Source: Haloarcula sebkhae
Lineage (GTDB): Archaea > Halobacteriota > Halobacteria > Halobacteriales > Haloarculaceae
Assembly (NCBI RefSeq): GCF_014647415.1
Contig: NZ_BMPD01000001.1
Span: 434,001-498,000 of the forward strand
Reading direction: 5' to 3'
DNA: 64,000 bases
The position numbers and the translations under genes were made by a program. Below, one piece after another: positions 44,203-53,690 of the stretch (positions are counted from its first letter, which is position 1; each line of letters begins with the position of its first letter). The notes under the pieces were generated by a model. That model ran no database searches, was not told the origin of the DNA, and was given only the letters and a program-made list of their open reading frames with translations.

Positions 44203-45294
44203 CTATCGGTCGGTATCGACGCCTTCCTCTTCTTCCTCGGGCAGCCGCCGGAAGGCATCGACAATGGCCTGTTTCGCAACAGCCCCCTGCGTCGTCCAGT
44301 GGTGGGCGTAGTCCATCATGTCGTCGTAGATGTCGGGCTTGCAGCCCGCCGCTTTCGGATGGCCGCCGCCGTTGACCTGCTGGGCGACCTCGTGGGCGCG
44401 CTCGAAGCTGTCCGTCCCGCGAATCGAGGCGGAGCCGGCGGGCTTGACGATGACAGCGGCGTCCGCGCCCTGCTCGCGGAGCGCTTCGGCGACCTCGTTC
44501 TGCGAACAGCGGCCGTAGGTGACGCCAACCGTCCACTCGCCCACGTCGCGGAGTTCGGCCCGGTCGACAGCCTTCTCGATGAGCGCCTCCTTCTCGACGC
44601 GCTTCTCCTCGAGGTACTCGTGGAACTCCGGCGAGAGGTCGGGGCCGTGGTCGCGGACCGCCTCGATGTACTCCTCGGGTTCGCTCCAGTAGGACAGGTC
44701 AGCAAGGTCGTCGCTGCGAGGGTCGTCCCGTATCCAGAGGTCGTGGTCGCGGGTGACGGCGGCGAGGTCGGCCCACTGCTCGTCGAAGTCGTAGTCGAGT
44801 TCCGACAGCGCTACGTCGGCGGTACACACTTCGTCGGAGTTACCGACAGTGCGCTCGACGCCGGCCGCGTCCACGTCGGCAGCAAGGTCGTCGGGCCACT
44901 GGTGGTGGTCGAACCAGACGACCCGTTCGGCGGTGTCGACCAGTGAATCGAGCGGGGCGATGTCGGACTCGCGGTCGGGACAGAGGTCACAGATGAAGAC
45001 GGTCGCGCCGGGGTCGGCGTACTCGGCGGTCCATTCGAGCGCCTCCGTGAGTTCATGCGGGCCGGCGGGCAGCAGCGCGCCTTCGCCGTGGGCTTCCCGA
45101 ATCAACGCGGTACAGGCCAGTCCGTCTGCGTCCGGGTCGGCGATAACGATGACGCTAGCGTCCTGCAGTGTCTCAGCGGCCTCGGCTTCGGCTTGCTCTT
45201 CCTCGTAGGAATCCGGGATAAAGAACCCCTCACCGGGGAGTACGGATTTGCGGCCGATAGAGAGGCGGTCGTCGTCGATGAGCCAATCGTCCAT
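44203..45294 (-). CDS. DHH-family phosphoesterase
   Basis: This 363-residue protein is a DHH/DHHA1 phosphoesterase of the RecJ/NrnA superfamily. It has IADPDADGLACT (metal-binding DxDxxG, about residues 51-60), FICDLCPD, WFDHHQWPDD (the DHH motif) and GGGHPKAAGC (DHHA1 Gly-rich motif). Substrates in this group are nanoRNA, cyclic dinucleotides or single-stranded DNA, and the choice cannot be made here. The C-terminal tail is acidic (EEEEEGVDTD). Confidence 0.9.
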   Translation of the reverse strand: MDDWLIDDDRLSIGRKSVLPGEGFFIPDSYEEEQAEAEAAETLQDASVIVIADPDADGLACTALIREAHGEGALLPAGPHELTEALEWTAEYADPGATVFICDLCPDRESDIAPLDSLVDTAERVVWFDHHQWPDDLAADVDAAGVERTVGNSDEVCTADVALSELDYDFDEQWADLAAVTRDHDLWIRDDPRSDDLADLSYWSEPEEYIEAVRDHGPDLSPEFHEYLEEKRVEKEALIEKAVDRAELRDVGEWTVGVTYGRCSQNEVAEALREQGADAAVIVKPAGSASIRGTDSFERAHEVAQQVNGGGHPKAAGCKPDIYDDMMDYAHHWTTQGAVAKQAIVDAFRRLPEEEEEGVDTDR

Positions 45295-45337
45295 GCCCCT
45301 GCAAGCGGGCGGGGCGTCAAGAAGCCGTCGGGTTCCG

Positions 45338-45802
45338 TTACACGTCCTCGCGTTCGGGGTTTGGCTCGCCTTCGAGCTGGCGGACCGTCAGCAGCGGCAT
45401 CGGAGCCTCGCGGACAAGTTCCTCTGCGACGCTTCCCAGCAGGTAGCCGTGTTCGCCGTGGCGGCCGCGGGTTCCGCTGACGATGACATCGGCGTCGTGC
45501 TCCACTGCGTACGCACAGATCTCGTCGGCCGGGTCGCCCTCTCGGACAGCAGTGACAAGCTCCTCGTCTGCCTCGGCGTCAGCGGCCTCCAGAATGAACG
45601 AGAGGGCGCGGCCGCCAGTGGTCGCCAGCGCGCGCTCCAGCGCCTCACGAACTTCTTTAGGAGTCGTCTCAACCTCGCCGGTGTCGACGACGTACAGCCC
45701 GTGGACAGTTGCGTCGAAGCGCGCTGCCAAGTCCAGCGCTGCTTCGACGGCCCGCTCTGCGCTGCCGGAGCCGTCCGTGGCGATGACCACCGTATCGAAC
45801 AT
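45338..45802 (-). CDS. Universal stress protein (UspA), ATP-binding type
   Basis: This 154-residue UspA-fold protein starts MFDTVVIATDGSGSAERAVEAAL and has a full ATP motif in GTRGRHGEHGYLLGS (G-x2-G-x9-G-S). A gactaaatac element on the reverse strand is 25 bases before its ATG. The gene is divergent from a second Usp, 124 bases away. The first 150 codons of the longer frame are not used because they overlap the Usp gene on the other strand. Confidence 0.92.
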   Translation of the reverse strand: MFDTVVIATDGSGSAERAVEAALDLAARFDATVHGLYVVDTGEVETTPKEVREALERALATTGGRALSFILEAADAEADEELVTAVREGDPADEICAYAVEHDADVIVSGTRGRHGEHGYLLGSVAEELVREAPMPLLTVRQLEGEPNPEREDV

Positions 45803-45822
45803 ACACCACGCATCGAAGCCGC

Positions 45823-45832
45823 GACTAAATAC
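45823..45832 (-). promoter_or_regulatory. TATA box of first universal stress gene
   Basis: The minus-strand gtatttagtc is centred 25-26 bases before the ATG at 45802 and confirms this start. Confidence 0.5.
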
Positions 45833-45926
45833 ACTGTTGGTCACGGCGAGGGTCTCTCCATATGACACTGCATCACCGGCGCGAACCTCGGTGGATTTTT
45901 GCCGGCCGGGGCCGCACTGGCGAGTG

Positions 45927-46367
45927 ATGGACATCGACCTCGTACTCGCGCCGGTCGACGGCAGCGACCAGTCGGAACGAGCGGCCGAGTACGCGATCGC
46001 CGTCGCGGAGCGGTACGACGCCGATCTCCACCTGCTGTTCGTCATCGACGAACGGCTCCACCGGGATATCGACAGCGGCGACGTGAGCGCGACCGCGATC
46101 GCCGAGGAGCACCAGGCGTTCACCGAGAGTATCCGAGAACGATTCCGCGACGCCCACGACGGCGTGTTCGAAACGTCGTCCGCGACCGCGTTCTCAGAGA
46201 CGCGACTCATGCAAACGCCGGGCAGCGTCGTCCTCGACGTGGCAGAGGACCTCGACGCGGATTTCATCGTCGTCCCGCGCGAGGAAAGAAGCGAAGGCGA
46301 AGAGGCCGTCGGGCGCGCGGCGACCTACGTCATCGAGTACGCCAGCCAGCCGGTCCTCACCGTTTAG
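45927..46367 (+). CDS. Universal stress protein, motif-degenerate
   Basis: This 146-residue UspA-fold protein begins MDIDLVLAPVDGSDQSERAAEYAIAVAERYDADLHLLFVIDE. At the usual ATP-binding loop it has PREERSEGEEAVGRAA, so the G-x2-G motif is lost, and ATP binding may be absent. It ends at its convergent neighbour, sharing four bases. The start ATG follows a T-rich element about 30 bases upstream. Confidence 0.85.
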   Translation: MDIDLVLAPVDGSDQSERAAEYAIAVAERYDADLHLLFVIDERLHRDIDSGDVSATAIAEEHQAFTESIRERFRDAHDGVFETSSATAFSETRLMQTPGSVVLDVAEDLDADFIVVPREERSEGEEAVGRAATYVIEYASQPVLTV

Positions 46368-46885
46368 AGACGGATCGCCATCTCTATCTCGAAGCTCTCG
46401 GCGCTACTGATCTCGAACCCGACCTTCTCGTACAGCGATATCGCCGGATCGTTCCACCGCTCAACGGTGAGCCAGACGTGGTCGATGCCCTCGGTCTGGC
46501 CGTACCCCAGCAGCGTCTCGACCAGCGCCGTCCCGATACCAGCGCCCTGGTAGGCCTGTAGCACGAAGATAGCGAGTTCGTGCTCGTCCTCGTTGTCCGG
46601 GACCAGCGTCGCGTGGCCGGCGACGGTGTCGTCGTGTTTGGCGACGACGTTGACACAGTCGCCGTCGAGGATCGTTTCGAGCCACTCGCGGATAGCTTCC
46701 TCTTTGACCGGCGGGATGCCCTGCGCACGGTCGGCAGGGTCGAAATCGAGATACATCTCGACGAGGCTCTCCGTGTCGGCGTCGTCGGCGGGGATGACGT
46801 CGATGGGGCGGTCCTTGCGGTCGGTGATCGTCCGCGGCGGCTGTGGGAACGCTTCGGCGGGTTCGTCTGGATACGTGCGAGTCAT
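46364..46885 (-). CDS. GNAT-family N-acetyltransferase
   Basis: This 173-residue enzyme has the GNAT acetyl-CoA loop FVLQAYQGAGIGTALVETLLGYG (Q/R-x2-G-x-G) and the motif B region WNDPAISLYEKVGFEI. The substrate amine is unknown. Its start overlaps the stop of the upstream Usp gene by four bases (ATGA), so the pair form an operon. Confidence 0.9.
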   Translation of the reverse strand: MTRTYPDEPAEAFPQPPRTITDRKDRPIDVIPADDADTESLVEMYLDFDPADRAQGIPPVKEEAIREWLETILDGDCVNVVAKHDDTVAGHATLVPDNEDEHELAIFVLQAYQGAGIGTALVETLLGYGQTEGIDHVWLTVERWNDPAISLYEKVGFEISSAESFEIEMAIRL

Positions 46886-47253
46886 CGGATGAGAGTCACC
46901 GGCGTCTGTGCGTTCAGCAGGACGAACTCGACAATGGGGCCGAGCTGTATCTTCCCGAGCGGCGAGCGGCCGCCACCGCCGAGGACGATCCTATCGAACC
47001 CCTCGCTCTCGGCGATGTTCACCAGCTCGCTGCCCGGCGAAGTGCCTTCGACGTGGCGGATCGGCGGCTCGAGCCCGCTTTCGTCGATATGCTCCTGTAT
47101 CCGCTGCTGGACCGTCTCGAGGTCGGCGTCGATGTCGCCGTTTTCGAAGATAGCGACGGTCAGCTCGTCGCCTGTTTCCGATACGCGTTCGAGTGTCTCG
47201 GTCAGTGCCTGGTAGGACAGTTCGCTGCCCCCGACACCGAGCAGTAGTTTCAT
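46882..47253 (-). CDS. Universal stress protein, short
   Basis: This 123-residue UspA-fold protein starts MKLLLGVGGSELSYQALTETL. Its ATP loop GGGGRSPLGKIQLGP retains a Gly-rich motif similar to the G-x2-G-x9-G pattern. It heads the two-gene operon with the GNAT enzyme. A ggtaaaaaag element on the plus strand (47275-47284) lies 27 bases before its start. Confidence 0.85.
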   Translation of the reverse strand: MKLLLGVGGSELSYQALTETLERVSETGDELTVAIFENGDIDADLETVQQRIQEHIDESGLEPPIRHVEGTSPGSELVNIAESEGFDRIVLGGGGRSPLGKIQLGPIVEFVLLNAQTPVTLIR

Positions 47254-47274
47254 AGTCGGGCCATGTATGGGAGC

Positions 47275-47284
47275 GGTAAAAAAG
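47275..47284 (-). promoter_or_regulatory. TATA element of usp-GNAT operon
   Basis: The minus-strand cttttttacc is centred about 27 bases before the ATG at 47253, consistent with a leaderless transcript. Confidence 0.5.
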
Positions 47285-47368
47285 CCACCCGGCTGAACTG
47301 TTGGTTGGAGAGAATGACAGCGGGACGGCGGCGATACCCTTTTTCACCGCGGGCACGCATTCCCGGCT

Positions 47369-48097
47369 ATGACTGAGGGCGCACCGCCGGACGAGACGGA
47401 TGTCGAGGCGGCAGACGACGGATCGACCGGACACCAGTCGGACGAGCCGGCGGCCGCGGGTGACGGGGCCGACGACGCCACCACGGACAGCGGCCCTGCG
47501 GACTCGGCCACTGAACAGACGGCCCCGGCCGAGCCAGCCAGCGAGACGGCGGTGTCCGAAGCCAGTGACATCCCGTCCGACGTACAGAAGTACGACCGCT
47601 TCAAGAAGATCGAGGGCGGGACCTACGACCGCGCGAACGACTTCCTCCGGGACCGGACGTACATCACCGCCCGCGAGTGGGCTATCGCCCGGCTCTGTGC
47701 CGACTTCCGGACCGAAACGGGCGTCGAGATGACGAAGATCGGGGAGAACCTCCCCGAACTCGTCCCGTTCATGACGGACACGTACACGCCACAGGCGGTC
47801 AATCAGGCCCGCGCCGCCTTCGAAGACAAGGTCCGGAAGGCCGGTGCGACGTTCCTCTACGGTGCGATGTGTGACTTCTTCACCGCCGAGGACCTCGACG
47901 ACGTGATGTACGAGGCCACCGAGGTCGCGAAGTTCCTGCTCGAAGTCGAGGGTGTCGACCTCGCCGTCGAGGACGAGATGGAGGCCGAGGACCGGATTTC
48001 CTCGGTGATGCGGGAGGTCCGCGAGCAGTCGGCGGCGCTGCGACACGACGAGGTGTGTTGTCCGGAGTGTGGCAATGAATTCGAAGTTGACGAGTAG
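47369..48097 (+). CDS. Conserved haloarchaeal protein with acidic leader (DUF5806-like)
   Basis: This 242-residue protein has an 85-residue acidic, Ala- and Thr-rich disordered N-terminus followed by a folded region (DVQKYDRFKKIEGGTYDRANDFLRDRTYIT, then FTAEDLDDVMYEATEVAKFLLEVEGVDLAV). It ends with a CPECGNEF pair of Cys, perhaps a zinc site. From memory it fits the haloarchaeal DUF5806 family. Function unknown. A T-rich element precedes it and the small membrane gene follows. Confidence 0.65.
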   Translation: MTEGAPPDETDVEAADDGSTGHQSDEPAAAGDGADDATTDSGPADSATEQTAPAEPASETAVSEASDIPSDVQKYDRFKKIEGGTYDRANDFLRDRTYITAREWAIARLCADFRTETGVEMTKIGENLPELVPFMTDTYTPQAVNQARAAFEDKVRKAGATFLYGAMCDFFTAEDLDDVMYEATEVAKFLLEVEGVDLAVEDEMEAEDRISSVMREVREQSAALRHDEVCCPECGNEFEVDE

Positions 48098-48108
48098 ACG
48101 CGGCTGAG

Positions 48109-48534
48109 ATGGACGATATCGACCCCGGCGCACAGCCGTCGATGTCGGTCAACGAAGCGACACAAGAAGTGCTACGAACCGACCTGGCCATTGGCATCGG
48201 CGGGGCGGTGCTTGGCTACGCGGAGGCGGGGACAGCACTGGTCGACGTACTGGCGGTGGTCGTCGGGTTCGGACTCCTGACGGGTATCACGGTGGCTGTC
48301 GTCGAACACGACGCGGTCCCGGGCGTCTACCCGGAGGTTGCCGCACTGGCGGCGTTCATCGTGCTTTCCGGGGTTGTCGCCGGCCTCATGATGCTTTCCG
48401 AGGTGTCGGTGACGCTCGTACTCGCGGCCGTTCTCTCGGGCTTCGGTGTCGGTGTCATCGGCAACCGGTTGCTCTACGGGATCGTTTTCGACGTGCCAGC
48501 GTACCGACTGAGCCGAGTCCGAGAGACCTCGTAG
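48109..48534 (+). CDS. Four-helix membrane protein
   Basis: This 141-residue protein has four hydrophobic segments (LAIGIGGAVLGYAEAGTALVDVLAVVVGFGLL and two more from VAALAAFIVLSGVVAGLMM and VTLVLAAVLSGFGVGVIG). It lies 11 bases after the DUF5806-like gene, so it is probably co-transcribed. No family is recognised. Confidence 0.6.
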   Translation: MDDIDPGAQPSMSVNEATQEVLRTDLAIGIGGAVLGYAEAGTALVDVLAVVVGFGLLTGITVAVVEHDAVPGVYPEVAALAAFIVLSGVVAGLMMLSEVSVTLVLAAVLSGFGVGVIGNRLLYGIVFDVPAYRLSRVRETS

Positions 48535-48567
48535 CTAAGCGGTCTGTGACCGATCCGGAACCAGATT

Positions 48568-49086
48568 TCACTCGGGGAAGAACGGCTCGGGGTCCTCGTG
48601 GGTGACGGTGACCACCTCGTCGTCACTGAGCGGTCGGATGTGCGAGTACAGTCCGTGGTCGGCCGCGACCTGCGAGAGGTCCGCGCGGTCGGTCTGGTCG
48701 TAGTACAGCGGCACGAGCACGGCGAGGTCGTCACCACATTCCAGCGCGACAAGCAGGAACACCATCCCGTCGTCTGTCGCCCGGAACACCTCGGAGCGGT
48801 CGACAGTACGGTCTTCGAGCGCGTCGGCGACCCGCCGGAACTCATCGCCGGGAACCACGACATCGAAGCCGAGCCGCCGAGTTTCGGGCTCGTACTCGCC
48901 AGTCTGTTCGGCCATCGTCCGCGGCTCACCGGTCAGCACCGCCACGTCGCCGGGGTGAAGTTCGATGGCCTCGCGCCCGTCGTCGCGGTACTGTGTCGCC
49001 GTGGCCGCCATGTCCTCGATGACCTGCTCCCAGTGACCGACGACACGGTCGAAGGGATTAGACTCGGGATCGACAGGGTCGTTCAT
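48568..49086 (-). CDS. Conserved haloarchaeal protein (DUF7529-like)
   Basis: This 172-residue acidic protein has the pattern VDPESNPFDRVVGHWEQVIEDMAATATQYRDDGREAIELHPGDVAVL, an alpha-helix followed by strands. It lacks a signal peptide. I associate it with a haloarchaeal DUF family but cannot confirm the number. An ataaatt element at 49111-49117 is about 27 bases before the ATG. It is divergent from the ABC transporter ATPase. Confidence 0.6.
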   Translation of the reverse strand: MNDPVDPESNPFDRVVGHWEQVIEDMAATATQYRDDGREAIELHPGDVAVLTGEPRTMAEQTGEYEPETRRLGFDVVVPGDEFRRVADALEDRTVDRSEVFRATDDGMVFLLVALECGDDLAVLVPLYYDQTDRADLSQVAADHGLYSHIRPLSDDEVVTVTHEDPEPFFPE

Positions 49087-49110
49087 ACGTCGAGTGTGGC
49101 GGCGGCCGGG

Positions 49111-49117
49111 ATAAATT
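49111..49117 (-). promoter_or_regulatory. TATA box of the divergent conserved gene
   Basis: The minus-strand aatttat is centred about 27 bases before the ATG at 49086, consistent with a leaderless transcript. Confidence 0.45.
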
Positions 49118-49172
49118 GTTGGTGGGACAGTGGCACAACAGTTTTACTGGTATTTTGAGAAGTGGGTGACAG

Positions 49173-51845
49173 ATGCGCGACCTCTTAACATTATCCGACC
49201 TCCGAACCCAGTTCGAGACGGACCGCGGCACCGTCAAAGCCGTCGACGGCATCGACCTCACTGTCAGGGAGGGCGAAACCGTCGGGCTGGTCGGCGAGTC
49301 CGGATCGGGAAAATCCGTCACAGCGTTATCGGCGATGGATATCGTCGACGAGCCCGGACACATCGCCGGTGGAGAGATCCAGTTCGGTGCACTTGAGACA
49401 GTCACACGACTGTCTCGGCAGTATCCGAAGGAAGTACGGACGGCCGACAGTGACAGCGGTTTCATCACCATCGAGGCGGCGACGGTCGACCGGAGCCGTC
49501 TCCCCGAATCGGTTTCGACGACGGCTGACGACAAGACGCTCGCCGAGCAGTTCATTCAGAAGGCCCCGAAGAAGGCTCTCCCGGAGAGCGGCGACGCGCC
49601 CGTCACAATTACCGACGGCTACGTCGATCTGACGGCAGCCCCGGAGCGGGTGATGCGAGACATCCGCGGCGGCGATATGGGAATGATCTTCCAGGACCCG
49701 ATGACCTCGCTGAATCCCGCGATAACAGTCGGGGAGCAGGTCGCGGAGAGCCTGCGCCTCCACCGCTACGGGAGCAAGCGAAACGACTCGTGGTTCAACG
49801 CCGTCCGTGAGATCACGCCCTCGATCAGCCGGGGTGGCGAGATGGACGAGGAGATCCGGTCTGACGTTATTTCGCTGCTGGAGGAGGTCGGTATCCCGGA
49901 ACCGGCCGACCGTGTCAACGAGTATCCCCACGAGTTCTCCGGCGGGATGCGCCAGCGCGTACTCATCGCCATCGCGCTTGCGTGCCGCCCGAAGCTGCTC
50001 GTCGCCGACGAGCCGACGACGGCACTCGACGTGACTATTCAGGCACAGATTCTGGACCTCATCGACGACCTGCAGGCGGACCTCGGGATGTCGGTACTGT
50101 TCATCACACACGACCTCGGCGTCGTCGCAGAGACCTGCGACCGCGTCGCCGTGATGTACGCCGGCGAAATCGTCGAGGAGGGGCCGGTCGAGGAGATATT
50201 CCAGAACCCGTCACATCCCTACACGTACACGCTACTCGAATCGATACCGGGCGAGGGGACAGAGCGGCTGACGCCAATCGAGGGGAACGTCCCCAGCCTC
50301 ATCGACATGCCCGAAGGGTGCCACTTCGCCGATCGGTGTCCATGGGCCCAGCCGGAGTGCCGTGAGGGCGATATTCCAGATCTCCAGCACGGCCCGGACG
50401 ACGTCACCCACCGCTCGAAGTGTATCCTCGAATCGTTCGATACGGACGAATACGGCACCGGCGATACCGGCGTTGCCGCGACGGAGACGACGCGAACGGA
50501 CAGACAGCTCATGGAGGTCGACGGGCTGAAAAAACACTTCTCGCGGGCCGACGACCTGCTGGACAAGTACATCGGGCGCGAACCAGAGTCGGTCAAGGCC
50601 GTCGACGGCGTCTCGATGGACATCTACGAGGGCGAGACGCTGGGACTCGTCGGCGAGTCCGGCTGTGGGAAGTCGACGACCGGCCGGACCATCCTCAGAC
50701 TGCTAGAACCGACAGACGGGACCGTGGTCTTCGCCGGCCAAGACCTTTCGGAACTCGATAAAGGCGGCCTGCGGGAAGTCCGTCGGGATCTGCAGATGAT
50801 CTTCCAGGACCCGATGTCCAGCCTCGACCCGCGGATGACCGTCGGCCAGACCATCATGGAGCCGCTGAAGATCCACGACCTCCCGGAAGACACCGGTGAC
50901 GGCTCACGCCGCGAGCAACGGGTCGACCGTGTGGCCGACCTCATGGAGGCAGTGGGTCTCGACCCAGACCAGTACGACCGCTACCCGCACGAACTGTCTG
51001 GCGGACAGCGCCAGCGAGTCGGCATCGCCCGCGCGCTCGCTGTCGACCCCGATTTCATCGTCTGTGATGAACCCGTCTCGGCGCTGGACGTGAGCGTGCA
51101 GGCCCAGATAATCAATCTCCTCGAGGACCTCCAGCATGAGTTCGGCTTGACGTATCTGTTCATCGCCCACGACCTCTCTGTGGTGCGCCACATCTGTGAC
51201 CGGGTCGCGGTGATGTATCTCGGCGAGGTGGTCGAAGTTGCCGACACGCCGGACCTGTTCGCGGACCCGAAACACCCCTACACGCGGGCGCTCATGTCGG
51301 CCATCCCGGAACCGGACCCGACCGTGGAGGCCGATCGGATACTGCTGAAAGGCGATGTCCCGTCACCGATCGACCCGCCGTCGGGCTGTCACTTCCGGAC
51401 TCGCTGTCCCGAGGTCATCCCCCCGAATATCGATATCGAGCAGGAGACGTATCGCGAGGTAATGGACTACCGGCAGCGGGTCGAAGACGAGGCCATCACC
51501 ATCGATGCAGTTCGGAAGCAGGCCGGAAACGATGACAGTGCCACAGCGGCGACGGACGGTGGTGCGGACCTCACCGAGCCGCCGAGCGGTAGGGGAGAGG
51601 TACCAATGGCAGCGTTCAAACAGACGATGTTCGACCGGTTCTTCGAAACGAGCCTGACCGGGGAGAACCGCCGCGTCGTCGAAACGTCGATTGAGCATCT
51701 CGCGGACGAGGACTGGGACGCCGCCGCATCGGTGCTACGGGATCGATTCGAAAGCGTCTGTGAGACACAGCACCCCGAACTGCAACCGGACTCTCATCCA
51801 GCAGCGTGTCACCTTTACGAACAGGAAGACGGAGACAGCAACTGA
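49173..51845 (+). CDS. Fused double ABC ATPase of peptide-type importer
   Basis: This 890-residue protein fuses the two nucleotide-binding domains that are usually separate (DppD and DppF type). NBD1 has Walker A GESGSGKS at residues 41-48, signature FSGGMRQRV and Walker [18 protein letters not shown]2 has [27 protein letters not shown] and [14 protein letters not shown]. Between Walker A and the Q-loop of NBD1 (Gln174) there are about 126 residues where DppD has near 57, an insertion at about 74-158. A C-terminal extension of about 100 residues follows. The substrate-binding protein and permeases follow. Confidence 0.92.
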   Translation: MRDLLTLSDLRTQFETDRGTVKAVDGIDLTVREGETVGLVGESGSGKSVTALSAMDIVDEPGHIAGGEIQFGALETVTRLSRQYPKEVRTADSDSGFITIEAATVDRSRLPESVSTTADDKTLAEQFIQKAPKKALPESGDAPVTITDGYVDLTAAPERVMRDIRGGDMGMIFQDPMTSLNPAITVGEQVAESLRLHRYGSKRNDSWFNAVREITPSISRGGEMDEEIRSDVISLLEEVGIPEPADRVNEYPHEFSGGMRQRVLIAIALACRPKLLVADEPTTALDVTIQAQILDLIDDLQADLGMSVLFITHDLGVVAETCDRVAVMYAGEIVEEGPVEEIFQNPSHPYTYTLLESIPGEGTERLTPIEGNVPSLIDMPEGCHFADRCPWAQPECREGDIPDLQHGPDDVTHRSKCILESFDTDEYGTGDTGVAATETTRTDRQLMEVDGLKKHFSRADDLLDKYIGREPESVKAVDGVSMDIYEGETLGLVGESGCGKSTTGRTILRLLEPTDGTVVFAGQDLSELDKGGLREVRRDLQMIFQDPMSSLDPRMTVGQTIMEPLKIHDLPEDTGDGSRREQRVDRVADLMEAVGLDPDQYDRYPHELSGGQRQRVGIARALAVDPDFIVCDEPVSALDVSVQAQIINLLEDLQHEFGLTYLFIAHDLSVVRHICDRVAVMYLGEVVEVADTPDLFADPKHPYTRALMSAIPEPDPTVEADRILLKGDVPSPIDPPSGCHFRTRCPEVIPPNIDIEQETYREVMDYRQRVEDEAITIDAVRKQAGNDDSATAATDGGADLTEPPSGRGEVPMAAFKQTMFDRFFETSLTGENRRVVETSIEHLADEDWDAAASVLRDRFESVCETQHPELQPDSHPAACHLYEQEDGDSN

Positions 51846-51912
51846 CTAATATTACTTAGCTGCACATAACGCTCAGGAGATATATAACTGAATCATTGAT
51901 CTATCCGGTACA

Positions 51913-51920
51913 ATTATAAT
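51913..51920 (+). promoter_or_regulatory. TATA box of substrate-binding protein gene
   Basis: The sequence attataat is centred 27 bases before the ATG at 51943. The surrounding 51846-51942 is AT-rich, so this gene has its own promoter and does not rely on readthrough from the ATPase gene. Confidence 0.65.
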
Positions 51921-51942
51921 AGATCTGTTTGAAGAAAGTCCC

Positions 51943-53670
51943 ATGTCATCCGGTGATTCTCTGGACAGACGGAGCTTCCTTACCGCGGCCGGCAGTGCCG
52001 CGGCAGCCGCAACGCTCGCAGGTTGTTCCGGCGACGGTGGCGATGGTGGCGGCACCGAAGGTGGAGACGGCGGCGACGGCACTGGTAGCGACGGCGGGGA
52101 CAGCGGAAGCGACCAGACGCTCGTGTACGCCCGTGGTGACCACCCCGAGAACTACGACCCGCAGCAGTCGACCAGCGGGGAGGTGGCGAAGGTCACCAAT
52201 CAGGTGTTTGATACCCTCATCCAGTTCGCAGCCGGGAGCGGTGGCCAGCTGGAGGACGCACTCGCGACCGACTACACTCTCGAGGGCACCACCGCGACGC
52301 TGACGCTCCGAGAAGGTGTGATGTTCCACAACGGCGAGGAGTTCACCGCGTCGGACTTCAAGGCGACCTGGCAGCGGTTCACCCAGAGCGACTACGAGTA
52401 CTACCTCGGCAACGATACCCGGTCGGGGTACGGTCCGTTCACGCTTGGCGACTGGATCGAAAGCGTCGACGCGAGCCAGGACTACGAGCTGACGATCGAG
52501 CTTACACAGCAGTTCGCGCCGTTCCTGCGGAACCTCGCGATGTTCGCCTCGGCAGTCCTTTCGAAAGCCCAGATCGAATCGCTGGGCGACAGCCAGGCCG
52601 ACCTCGGAAGTGAACCCGCGGGCACCGGGGCGTTCCAGTTCGACACACTCGACAACCCGAACGAGCGCATCCGACTGGCGGCCAACAACGAATACTGGGG
52701 TGACGGGCCGAACGTCGGAACGGTCATCTTCAAGACGATCACCGAAAACAGCACGCGAGTGCAGGACGTCATCAACGGGGCCTCACACATCACGGATAAC
52801 CTCGACTCGTCCGGATTCCAGCGCGCCGAGGAAAGCGGAACGGCGACGTTGTTGCGGAAGGACGGGATCAACCACGGCTACATGGCAATGAACATGGCCC
52901 GGTTCGAGCCGTTCCGAGACCGGCAGGTCCGTCAGGCCATCGCGCACGCCGTCAACACCGAGGCCATCGTCAATCAGATCTATCAGGGCTTTGCAACGCA
53001 GGCTTCCCAGCCGCTCCCACCGGACGTGCTCGGACACAACGACGACCTCAATCCGTATCCGACGGACAAGGAGAAGGCCCAGTCGATGCTCGAAGAGGCG
53101 GGCTACGGCGACGGCTTCGAGTTCGAACTCGCGACGTTCTCGAACCCCCGCGGATACAACCCCAGTCCGGTCAACACGGCGAACCAGGTGAAGTCAGACT
53201 TGGAGGAAATCGGTCTGACGGTCAACATCAACCAGTTCTCCAACTTCGGACCGTATCTGGACTACACGTCGGCCGGGAAACACGACGCCTGTTTCCTCGG
53301 CTGGTATACCGACAACGCCGACCCGGACAACTTCCTGTACGTCCTGCTGGACCCGCAGGTGGAGATGGACGCCGTGCCCGACGGGCAGGACTGGGTCAGT
53401 TTCGACGCCGACGGGTACAACACCCTCAACGTGTCCGGCTGGGCTAACGCCGACTACATGCAACTGGTCCGGGAAGCCCAGAAAACCTACGCGGAGGGCG
53501 ACCGCGAGTCAATGTACGAAGAGGCCAGCCAGATAGCCTACGACGAGTCCCCGTGGGTGTTCATCGACTACGCCGAGACGCTTCGGGCGGTCAACGAGGC
53601 TGTCGTTGAGGACACCTACACGATCAGCTCCGTCGGTGGCCCGTATCTTAACACGGTCGAACTGCAGTAG
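51943..53670 (+). CDS. ABC transporter substrate-binding lipoprotein (SBP_bac_5)
   Basis: This 575-residue extracellular solute-binding protein of the oligopeptide/dipeptide/nickel family has a Tat signal (RRSFL) and lipobox LAGC with the lipidated Cys28. A Gly/Asp-rich linker (residues about 29-60) anchors it. Family blocks include YDPQQSTSGEVAKVTNQVFDTL, WQRFTQSDYEYYL and VRQAIAHAVNTEAIVNQIYQGFA. The exact substrate, probably peptide, cannot be read. It belongs with the ATPase and the permeases that follow 21 bases later. Confidence 0.93.
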   Translation: MSSGDSLDRRSFLTAAGSAAAAATLAGCSGDGGDGGGTEGGDGGDGTGSDGGDSGSDQTLVYARGDHPENYDPQQSTSGEVAKVTNQVFDTLIQFAAGSGGQLEDALATDYTLEGTTATLTLREGVMFHNGEEFTASDFKATWQRFTQSDYEYYLGNDTRSGYGPFTLGDWIESVDASQDYELTIELTQQFAPFLRNLAMFASAVLSKAQIESLGDSQADLGSEPAGTGAFQFDTLDNPNERIRLAANNEYWGDGPNVGTVIFKTITENSTRVQDVINGASHITDNLDSSGFQRAEESGTATLLRKDGINHGYMAMNMARFEPFRDRQVRQAIAHAVNTEAIVNQIYQGFATQASQPLPPDVLGHNDDLNPYPTDKEKAQSMLEEAGYGDGFEFELATFSNPRGYNPSPVNTANQVKSDLEEIGLTVNINQFSNFGPYLDYTSAGKHDACFLGWYTDNADPDNFLYVLLDPQVEMDAVPDGQDWVSFDADGYNTLNVSGWANADYMQLVREAQKTYAEGDRESMYEEASQIAYDESPWVFIDYAETLRAVNEAVVEDTYTISSVGGPYLNTVELQ

Positions 53671-53690
53671 CACTTCAAGAGAACTTTCGA

